Source: Treponema sp. (lineage in GTDB: Bacteria; Spirochaetota; Spirochaetia; Treponematales; Treponemataceae). From it: a DNA stretch of 13,582 bases. Below are positions 6,454 through 11,925 of the stretch, one piece after another. The notes beneath the pieces were generated by a model, which did no database searches, was not told the DNA's origin, and was given only the letters and a program-made list of their open reading frames with translations. Where the stretch lies: positions 1 through 13,582 of the forward strand of contig JAGARY010000202.1 in the NCBI GenBank assembly GCA_017622055.1. Reading direction: 5' to 3'. The position numbers were made by a program, and so were the translations under genes. Each line of letters starts with the position of its first letter. The stretch's first letter is position 1.

Positions 6454-7752
6454 ATGAAAATTTCAGAAGCAAAAAAAATCATTTTATCAAATGATGAAAA
6501 CAGCAAATTAAATTTAGATTTTATTAAATTGTACGGAAAAGATTCTAAAGTTTTGGAAACACAAAAACAAAGATATATAAACGCTTTGGAAAAGTTTTCA
6601 AAACTTTATCCAAATAATCAAGAAATTGAAATTTATTCCGCTTCTGGACGCACAGAAATTGGTGGAAATCACACAGATCACCAACATGGCTGTGTTCTTG
6701 CCGCTGCAGTAAATCTGGATGTAATTGGAATTGTTGCGTTCCACAATGAAAAAGTGATTCGCGTAAAATCTGAAGGTTATGATGCTTTTGAAGTTGAACT
6801 TTCTGATTTGTCTGTAAAAAAAGGAGAAACAGGTTCCGCTGCAATAATCCGTGGAATTGCTTCTAAATTTGCAAGTTTTGGCGTAGAAGTTTCTGGGTTT
6901 GATATGTATAGCACTTCTGATGTTTTATGTGGCAGTGGAATTTCTTCATCTGCTGCTTTTGAAACTTTAGTTGGAACAATTATTGACATTCACTACAACG
7001 AAGGAAAAGCGGGAGCAGTTGAAATTGCAAAAATTGGGCAATACGCAGAAAATGTTTATTTTGGGAAAAACAGTGGTTTAATGGACCAAATGGTAAGTTC
7101 AGTTGGAGGCTTAGTTTCAATTGATTTTAACGACACAGAAAAACCTCTTATAAAAAACTTCAATTTTGATTTTGAATCAAAAGGTTATTCAATTTGTGTA
7201 ACAGACACAAAAGGAAGCCACGCAAATTTAACTGGAGATTATGTGGCAATTAGAAATGAAATGGAACAAGTTGCAGCTTTCTTTGGAAAATCATATTTAA
7301 GACAAGTTGAAGAAAAAGATTTTTATGAAAATATTTCAAAAATAAGAAAAACTTGTTCAGACAGAGCAGTAATTCGAGCCACTCACTTTTTTGATGACAA
7401 CAATCGGGCAATTCAAGAAGCAAATGCTCTTATGAATGATGATTTGGAAAGATTTTTAAAACTTGTGCAAGAATCAGGCGATTCATCTGCAACATTGCTA
7501 CAAAACCTATATTCATTATCATCTCCAACAAAACAAGAAATTCCACTTGCAATAATGATGAGCAAAAAAATTCTAAATGGAAAAGGTGCTGTTAGAGTTC
7601 ACGGAGGCGGTTTTGCTGGAACAATTCAAGCATTTGTTCCAAAAGAAGTTGAAGCAGAATATATTTCCCAAATGAATAATATTTTTGGTGAAGGTTCTTG
7701 CCACAAACTTAGAATTAGGCCAGTTGGTGGAACAAAAATCAATTTGGAATAA
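6454..7752 (+). CDS. galK: Galactokinase
   Basis: A 432-residue GHMP-superfamily kinase that phosphorylates alpha-D-galactose with ATP to galactose 1-phosphate, the first committed Leloir step, in the cytoplasm. The galactokinase signature is GRTEIGGNHTDHQHG (65-79), the ATP-binding GHMP motif LCGSGISSSAA (158-168), the catalytic-Asp segment KNSGLMDQMVSSVGG (205-219, Asp211), and the C-terminal GHMP motif VHGGGFAGT. It is slightly longer than E. coli GalK (about 380 residues), with a roughly 35-residue N-terminal extension, as in a clade seen in clostridia and spirochaetes. The start is supported by GGAG (6445-6448) five bases before the ATG. galT follows after 53 bases, forming a galKT unit. 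No frame damage is visible in this gene. Confidence 0.95.
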   Translation: MKISEAKKIILSNDENSKLNLDFIKLYGKDSKVLETQKQRYINALEKFSKLYPNNQEIEIYSASGRTEIGGNHTDHQHGCVLAAAVNLDVIGIVAFHNEKVIRVKSEGYDAFEVELSDLSVKKGETGSAAIIRGIASKFASFGVEVSGFDMYSTSDVLCGSGISSSAAFETLVGTIIDIHYNEGKAGAVEIAKIGQYAENVYFGKNSGLMDQMVSSVGGLVSIDFNDTEKPLIKNFNFDFESKGYSICVTDTKGSHANLTGDYVAIRNEMEQVAAFFGKSYLRQVEEKDFYENISKIRKTCSDRAVIRATHFFDDNNRAIQEANALMNDDLERFLKLVQESGDSSATLLQNLYSLSSPTKQEIPLAIMMSKKILNGKGAVRVHGGGFAGTIQAFVPKEVEAEYISQMNNIFGEGSCHKLRIRPVGGTKINLE

Positions 7753-7805
7753 TCTTTTGAATTTATCAGCTAAAAAAAGCGAATCTTTTCTCTAAGGAAA
7801 CAAAA

Positions 7806-8795
7806 ATGATTTATGAAGCGTTAGAAAATCTTATTCAATATGGAATAAAAAAAGAATTGATTTTAGATTGTGATGTTTTTGTAATAAAAAATCAATTGAT
7901 GGAAATTTTAAAACTTTCAGATTGGGAAGAATGTGAAATTTCTTACACAAAGGAATCTAACAAATCTATAGACCAATTATTAGAGCCAATTATTGAATAC
8001 GCTTGCAAAAATAAAATTATTGAAGACACATCAAATTCAAAAGATTTATTTGACACAAAAATAATGGGAATTTTTACACCGTTTCCTAGGGAAGTTGTAA
8101 AATCATTTAATACAAAATATGAAAAATCAAAAGTTGAAGCAACAAATTGGTATTACGATTTTAGCAAAAACTTAAATTATGTTCGTGCAGGAAGAATTGC
8201 AAAAGATTTAAAATGGACTTTTGATTGCGAATATGGAAAACTTGATATTACAATTAATTGTTCAAAACCAGAAAAAGATCCAAGAGATATTGCAGCAGCA
8301 AAAAATCAAAAATCGGCAAGTTATCCAAAATGTCAACTTTGCCCCGAAAATGCAGGTTTTGCAGGACACGCAAATCACCCAGCAAGACAAAATCTTAGAC
8401 CAATTCCTCTAACAGTGAATAATGAAAAATGGCAACTTCAATATTCACCTTACGGCTACTACAACGAACACTGCATTGTTTTTAACGAAAAACATATTCC
8501 AATGAAAATTGACCAAGCTGTTTTTACAAAACTTTTTGATATTATTGATTTTTTACCACATTATTTTGTGGGGTCAAATGCAGATTTACCAATTGTTGGA
8601 GGTTCAATTTTAACTCACGAACATTTCCAAGGTGGAAATTACACATTTGCAATGGAAACAGCTCCAATTGAAAAAGAATTTTCTTTAAATAATTTTAAAG
8701 ATGTAAAAGCGGGAATTGTAAAATGGCCTCTTTCTGTAATTAGAGTTTCTTCAAAAAATAATCTGAATTGTCAAAATGTTGTAATCACATTTTAG
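7806..8795 (+). CDS. GalT N-terminal fragment
   Basis: A 329-residue product ending in TAG at 8793-8795. It keeps the nucleotide-binding Cys/His segment and the active-site HEHFQGG, then runs out of frame for about 10 residues (LNCQNVVITF) after IRVSSKN. It lacks the C-terminal third of the enzyme and is unlikely to be stable or active alone. Confidence 0.6.
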   Translation: MIYEALENLIQYGIKKELILDCDVFVIKNQLMEILKLSDWEECEISYTKESNKSIDQLLEPIIEYACKNKIIEDTSNSKDLFDTKIMGIFTPFPREVVKSFNTKYEKSKVEATNWYYDFSKNLNYVRAGRIAKDLKWTFDCEYGKLDITINCSKPEKDPRDIAAAKNQKSASYPKCQLCPENAGFAGHANHPARQNLRPIPLTVNNEKWQLQYSPYGYYNEHCIVFNEKHIPMKIDQAVFTKLFDIIDFLPHYFVGSNADLPIVGGSILTHEHFQGGNYTFAMETAPIEKEFSLNNFKDVKAGIVKWPLSVIRVSSKNNLNCQNVVITF

Positions 8796-9304
8796 AAAAA
8801 TGGCGTAGTTATACAGATGAACAAAACGGAATTTTTGCCTTTACAGAAAACACGCCTCACAATACAATCACTCCAATTGCTCGCAAAAAAGATGATTTTT
8901 ATGAATGTGATTTAGTTTTAAGAAATAATATTACAACAGAAGAGAGACCTTTAGGAGTTTTCCATCCAAATCCTACACTTCATCACATAAAAAAAGAAAA
9001 CATTGGTTTAATTGAGGTTATGGGGTTAGCAGTTTTGCCTGCAAGATTATCGAAAGAAATTGTTTTACTTGAACAAGCAATGTTGGAAAACAAAGAAATT
9101 GATTCAATTCCAGAATTACAAAGTCATGGAACTTGGGCAAAAGAAGTGTTACAAAATCATCCTGAATTTTCAAAAGAAAATGCCAGACATATTTTGGAAC
9201 AAGAAATTGGCAAAGTCTTTTTGGAAGTTTTGTGCGATGCTGGAGTTTTTAAAAGAACAACGGAAGGAAATGCTGCATTCCAAAAGTTTATTGCCACTTT
9301 GTAA
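8768..9304 (+). CDS. GalT C-terminal fragment
   Basis: The remaining 178 codons open with a TTG at 8768 that has no ribosome binding site before it, and overlap the first fragment by 28 bases. The content is the GalT C-terminal domain (HILEKWRSY to the end). Independent translation would need reinitiation; most likely just the displaced 3' half. Confidence 0.55.
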   Translation: MSKCCNHILEKWRSYTDEQNGIFAFTENTPHNTITPIARKKDDFYECDLVLRNNITTEERPLGVFHPNPTLHHIKKENIGLIEVMGLAVLPARLSKEIVLLEQAMLENKEIDSIPELQSHGTWAKEVLQNHPEFSKENARHILEQEIGKVFLEVLCDAGVFKRTTEGNAAFQKFIATL

Positions 9305-9317
9305 TTTTTTTCTAAAA

Positions 9318-10097
9318 TTAAAGAATATTTTCTTCTATGTATTTTGCAACTCCATCTTCGTTGTTAGATAGAGTTTCAAAATCTGCAACTTCTTTAACTT
9401 GTGGAATTGCGTTTTTCATTGCAACACCAGTTCCACAAAGTTTTAGCATTCCAATATCATTAAAATCGTCCCCAAAAGCAATAATTTGTTCCAAAGGAAT
9501 TTGAATTTTTTCTGATAGAACTTTTATTGAATGTTCTTTTGTAGCTGTACCTGATGAAAATTTGTACCAAGGAATATCTGAAAAAGGAAGATAATCACAA
9601 TCTGGCACACTTTGAGAAATTAATTTTGCTTTTTGAGCATCATCTGTTTGAACACAGATTTTCATTGCACATTCTGTAAATTTTGAAAAATCCTTAAAAT
9701 CATCATATAAGGACATATCTGAATATTGAGTTGATTTATCATTCATTTTGTTCCAATAAATTTTGTCGATTGTGTCTAAAGTGATTTCACAATCTTGACC
9801 ACACACTTTGTAAGCTGTTTGCAAAATTGATTTTGTTTCTTCAAAAGAAAAAGAAGCACAATGCAAAAGTTCATTTTTGTAATAAATACACGCACCGCCA
9901 TTACAAATAATTATTTCAGGAATGATTTTTCCTACAAATTCGTCTGTATTTGGCTTTCCCCTAGAAGTACAAAATCCTACAAGAATCCCTTTTTTTTGAC
10001 ACTCCGCAAAAATCTTTGCAGAATAATCTGAAATTGTTTTGTCTGAATGAAGTAAAGTTTCGTCTAAATCTGTTAAAATAAGTTTTATAGTGGTCAT
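9318..10097 (-). CDS. Cof-type HAD-superfamily hydrolase (sugar phosphatase-like)
   Basis: A 259-residue HAD IIB (Cof/YidA-like) phosphatase, cytoplasmic, acting typically on sugar phosphates or related small phosphoesters. All four HAD motifs are visible: DLDETLL (Asp10 nucleophile, Asp12 acid/base; Glu replaces the usual Gly of DxDGT), CTSRG (Ser45), the motif III lysine in TATKEHS (Lys187) and FGDDFNDIGML (Asp210, Asp211, Asp214). I chose the ATG at 10097 because MTTIKLILTDLDETLL is the normal family N-terminus and AAGGAG lies upstream (10115-10110), although 12 bases away. An upstream ATG at 10142, six bases after the regulator's stop codon, would add 15 residues and has no ribosome site. 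It is likely co-transcribed with the regulator gene. It converges on galT with only 13 bases between stops. Confidence 0.88.
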   Translation of the reverse strand: MTTIKLILTDLDETLLHSDKTISDYSAKIFAECQKKGILVGFCTSRGKPNTDEFVGKIIPEIIICNGGACIYYKNELLHCASFSFEETKSILQTAYKVCGQDCEITLDTIDKIYWNKMNDKSTQYSDMSLYDDFKDFSKFTECAMKICVQTDDAQKAKLISQSVPDCDYLPFSDIPWYKFSSGTATKEHSIKVLSEKIQIPLEQIIAFGDDFNDIGMLKLCGTGVAMKNAIPQVKEVADFETLSNNEDGVAKYIEENIL

Positions 10098-10148
10098 TAT
10101 TTGGGGGCACTCCTTCCACACACCTTTATTTAATTTCTCCATAATATA

Positions 10149-10472
10149 TTACACTTGTGGAAGAGCTTCAATAATTTCATAAATTGCTTGCTGATGATTA
10201 TCTGATAAAGAATGAAATTTCTTCATCATACGAATTGTTTTATCTGGAAAAATTTCTTTTGTCGGATGTTCACCATTAACTAGAAACTCTACAGAAGTAT
10301 TTAATGCAGCGGCAATTTTACAAGCATAATCAGCAGGTGGGATACTACATCTTGAACCTAAATAATTTTCAATAGAACGTTTTGATATTCCTGTATTAAA
10401 CGATAATTCTTTTACAGTCATATCATTATAATCCAACAAATCTCGTAGATTTTCTCTGAATGATTTCTTCAT
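10149..10472 (-). CDS. XRE/Cro-CI-type helix-turn-helix regulator
   Basis: A small DNA-binding protein of 107 residues from the ATG at 10472. The XRE-type domain covers roughly residues 3-67: NLRDLLDYNDMTVKELSFNTGISKRSIENYLGSRCSIPPADYACKIAAALNTSVEFLVNG, given here in parts as NLRDLLDYNDMTVKEL, then TGISKRSIENYLG as the recognition helix region, then ADYACKIAAALNTSVEFLV. A helical tail (SLSDNHQQAIYEIIEALPQV) follows and may mediate dimers. An upstream ATG at 10520 would add 16 residues that do not match the family and overlaps the palindrome at 10515-10527. Neither start has a strong ribosome site. The gene is divergent from a lipoprotein gene and upstream of the HAD gene, so local autoregulation plus control of the lipoprotein is the simplest guess. 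Confidence 0.85.
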   Translation of the reverse strand: MKKSFRENLRDLLDYNDMTVKELSFNTGISKRSIENYLGSRCSIPPADYACKIAAALNTSVEFLVNGEHPTKEIFPDKTIRMMKKFHSLSDNHQQAIYEIIEALPQV

Positions 10473-10507
10473 TCTTATACAATACTTCAAAAAGCGTATA
10501 TTAACTC

Positions 10508-10536
10508 TTGACACACTCATTTTGAGTATTTATAAT
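10508..10536 (+). promoter_or_regulatory. Perfect-consensus promoter of the lipoprotein gene
   Basis: TTGACA (10508-10513), exactly 17 bases, TATAAT (10531-10536). Both hexamers match the sigma-70 consensus fully. The predicted start is near 10543. Such a strong promoter usually needs a repressor, and a palindrome sits in the spacer. Confidence 0.85.
10515..10527. promoter_or_regulatory. Candidate operator between -35 and -10
   Basis: ACTCA, TTT, TGAGT: a perfect 5-3-5 inverted repeat lying wholly inside the promoter spacer, where bound repressor would block RNA polymerase. The neighbouring XRE-type regulator is the obvious candidate binder. This is inference from position and symmetry. Confidence 0.5.
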
Positions 10537-10541
10537 TAACA

Positions 10542-10563
10542 CAACACTTCTTTTGAAGTGTTG
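10542..10563 (+). promoter_or_regulatory. 5'-end mRNA hairpin (or second operator) of the lipoprotein gene
   Basis: CAACACTTC, loop TTTT, GAAGTGTTG: a perfect 9 bp stem beginning at the predicted transcription start and ending five bases before the GGAGG ribosome site (10568-10572). As RNA it would cap the 5' end while leaving the ribosome site free, a layout known to stabilise mRNAs such as ompA. It could equally be a DNA operator. Confidence 0.6.
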
Positions 10564-10576
10564 CTTTGGAGGTTTT

Positions 10577-11032
10577 ATGAAAAAATTCAAAAAAATTTTA
10601 TTTTCTCTTTTTTTAGTATGTTCAATAACAACTATATTAAGTTGTCAAAAAGAACCAGAAATTGTTTATGTTCCAACACCAGGAACACAGACTGATGGTA
10701 CAGGAACACAGACTGATGGTACAGGAACTCAAACGGGAAATAATGACAACAAGCCTAATCAGTCAAATCCATTTATTGGCAATTGGGGTGGATCTTTCTC
10801 ACCTATGGGGTATGAGAACATTTCTTTTTCTTTCTTAAATGATTACGAAGTAAAAGTATGGATTAAACTCTCAGATGGTACAGATTCTTCTGTTACTTCA
10901 TTATACACATATTCAGGAAAACATGCTTGGATAGATACTGATACATTTGATGGATGTGATTTTATACTTTCAGGTTCTGAGATAAATGTATATAATGGTA
11001 ATGAGTTAATGTTTACATTATGGAAATATTAG
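10577..11032 (+). CDS. Small secreted lipoprotein with tandem GTQTDGT linker
   Basis: A 151-residue protein. KKFKK plus a hydrophobic core lead to a spirochaete-type lipobox TILSC with Cys23 as the acylated residue, so the mature protein should be a membrane-attached lipoprotein of about 129 residues. After it comes a low-complexity linker with two perfect seven-residue GTQTDGT repeats (21-base units at 10682-10702 and 10703-10723) and a partial third. The C-terminal domain (about 65-151: NPFIGNWGGSFS, ISFSFLNDYEVKVW, FILSGSEINVYNGNELMFTLWKY) has alternating strands suggesting a small beta-barrel or lipocalin-like fold; no function is recognised. The ATG at 10577 has GGAGG four bases upstream; the longer TTG-initiated frame at 10553 starts inside the hairpin and is rejected. 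Ends before a strong terminator. Confidence 0.85.
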   Translation: MKKFKKILFSLFLVCSITTILSCQKEPEIVYVPTPGTQTDGTGTQTDGTGTQTGNNDNKPNQSNPFIGNWGGSFSPMGYENISFSFLNDYEVKVWIKLSDGTDSSVTSLYTYSGKHAWIDTDTFDGCDFILSGSEINVYNGNELMFTLWKY

Positions 11033-11086
11033 AAAAGATATAATCGAATAAAGACTACATATTTTATTATATTCACATAATTAACT

Positions 11087-11131
11087 TAAAAGACTATTCC
11101 AACACATAAAACTAATAGGAATAGTCTTTTA
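11087..11131. terminator. Bidirectional intrinsic terminator
   Basis: TAAAAGACTATTCC pairs perfectly over 14 bp with GGAATAGTCTTTTA across a 17-base loop. A-rich left and T-rich right flanks let it act in both directions: for the lipoprotein transcript (plus) and the acetyltransferase transcript (minus), whose TAA (11131-11129) lies at the edge of the stem. The stretch 11033-11086 between it and the lipoprotein gene is A/T-rich with no gene seen. Confidence 0.85.
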
Positions 11132-11722
11132 GTTTATCTCCTTTTTAAACACATAAGTTTTGTATTCTTCACCATCAAGTTCAGAAAATTTTTTATAAAC
11201 AGATTCTTCTACCAAAGTAAAACCGTTTTTTATGTACCATTCCCAATTGCATTCACAATCGGTCCAAAGATACATGTTTTTGTATCCAGAAGATTTTAAT
11301 AATTGACAGATTTCTTCAAAGAGGATTTTTCCACTTCCTTTTTTTAATCCAACAAAAAGTGAAAGTTTTATATCATCATCGTTCATAAGATGGTGAACTT
11401 TTGAATCCATATACAAAAGATATTCGGCACAAAGTTTTAAACTTTCTTTTTTTTGTTCGTCAAAATTGGAAGAGTTTTTTAAAAGCCATTGTTCAAAATC
11501 ATTTTTATCAGAAAGCCGTTGAAGAAACATTGCAGAACAAAGTTGATTTTCTTCCATAATTTGAAAAGCTAAATCATTTTTAAAATAATTATTTCGCAAA
11601 ATCGTTTCTGCATAAAAATTCCTAAAAGAATCTTCCCAACCAGAAAAAGTCCACATTGGTTTTACAAATTCCACAATTTGAGAAAGATTATTTATGTTGA
11701 AAGAAGAAATCACGTTGTTCAT
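11129..11722 (-). CDS. GNAT-family N-acetyltransferase
   Basis: A 197-residue acetyl-CoA-dependent acetyltransferase. The acceptor is unknown. The conserved half is at the C-terminus: strand IKLSLFVGL followed by the acetyl-CoA pyrophosphate loop KKGSGKILFEEI (127-138; compare Q/RxxGxG/A), then MYLWTDCECNWEWYIKNGF (150-168), in which the late helix and KNGF turn are typical of GNAT enzymes. The N-terminal half (WTFSGWEDSFRNFYAETIL) is less conserved, and it carries several exposed Cys. There is no signal peptide; cytoplasmic. The ATG sits six bases after an extended -10 box, so the mRNA is probably leaderless; no ribosome site is visible. It is convergent with the lipoprotein gene across a shared terminator. 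Confidence 0.85.
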   Translation of the reverse strand: MNNVISSFNINNLSQIVEFVKPMWTFSGWEDSFRNFYAETILRNNYFKNDLAFQIMEENQLCSAMFLQRLSDKNDFEQWLLKNSSNFDEQKKESLKLCAEYLLYMDSKVHHLMNDDDIKLSLFVGLKKGSGKILFEEICQLLKSSGYKNMYLWTDCECNWEWYIKNGFTLVEESVYKKFSELDGEEYKTYVFKKEIN

Positions 11723-11728
11723 AGGTGT

Positions 11729-11737
11729 ATTATAGCA
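11729..11737 (-). promoter_or_regulatory. Extended -10 promoter of the acetyltransferase gene
   Basis: On the minus strand TGCTATAAT (11737-11729) is a full extended -10 (TGnTATAAT); the -35 position holds only a T-run. Transcription should start at or within a base or two of the A of the ATG (11722), implying a leaderless transcript. Confidence 0.6.
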
Positions 11738-11751
11738 GAAATTCGAACGGA

Positions 11752-11785
11752 AAAAAAGTGCGGCGACTTAGCGTCGCACTTTTTT
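11752..11785. terminator. Terminator-like hairpin in a divergent intergenic region
   Basis: A six-A run, GTGCGGCG, loop ACTTAG, CGTCGCAC and a six-T run form a 14 bp stem with one G-U pair: the shape of a bidirectional intrinsic terminator. It lies upstream of both flanking genes (acetyltransferase on minus, alpha-galactosidase on plus), where no transcript is expected to end. It may insulate the two promoters, act as an attenuator for a longer transcript, or mark a lost gene. Confidence 0.65.
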
Positions 11786-11790
11786 ATAAC

Positions 11791-11843
11791 GCAAAAGCCC
11801 GACCTTGAACGAAGGCGTAGCCGAAGTGAAAGGGAACGCCCTA
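11791..11843. repeat. GC-rich intergenic repeat-like island
   Basis: AAAGCCCGACC ... GAAGGCGTAGCCGAAG ... GGGAACGCCCT stands out from A/T-rich flanks. On the minus strand it reads GGGCGTT ... GTCGGGCT, a pattern I recall from repeated intergenic elements in several bacteria. No coding potential seen. Confidence 0.4.
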
Positions 11844-11870
11844 AATAAAAGAATCCACATTTTTCCCTAT

Positions 11871-11898
11871 TTTACTGATTTTTATAATATACTAATAT
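11871..11898 (+). promoter_or_regulatory. Possible promoter region of the alpha-galactosidase gene
   Basis: Candidate -10 boxes are TATAAT (11883-11888) and TAATAT (11893-11898). TTTACT (11871-11876) is 16 bases before the second. The -35 matches are only moderate, which suits an activator-dependent catabolic gene, but no activator site is recognised. Confidence 0.35.
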
Positions 11899-11925
11899 GT
11901 GAAAAAAATTGTTTTGGAGAAAAAT

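Larger units (their letters stand above)
7806..9304 (+). pseudogene. galT: UTP-hexose-1-phosphate uridylyltransferase (GalT family 2), frameshifted
   Basis: The enzyme exchanges UMP between UDP-glucose and galactose 1-phosphate, the second Leloir step. Two overlapping frames together cover a whole family-2 (Gram-positive type) GalT. The left part has KCQLCPENAGFAGH, HPARQNLRPIPL, QYSPYGYYNEHCIVF and the active-site HEHFQGG. The right part continues with HILEKWRSYTDE, NTPHNTITPIARKK, GVFHPNPTLHHIKKENIGL and SHGTWAKE. Adding one base near 8760-8762 joins them into 499 residues, the family's normal size, reading SSKNKSELSKCCNHILEKW across the joint, which fits the conserved helix there. The 5' start has AAGGA (7794-7798), seven bases before the ATG. 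Either a true null mutation, phase-like variation, or a sequencing/assembly error; the A/T-rich tract makes error plausible. Confidence 0.88.

Noticed and set aside
8753..8762. Programmed -1 frameshift at the A-run (A AAA AAT) in galT.
   Set aside because: Slipping there leads directly to TAA at 8759-8761 in the -1 frame, so it cannot reach the downstream half; no stimulatory structure is seen.
10553..10576. TTG start giving an eight-residue longer lipoprotein.
   Set aside because: It lies inside the 9 bp hairpin and has no ribosome site, while the ATG at 10577 has GGAGG at four bases and begins a normal signal peptide.
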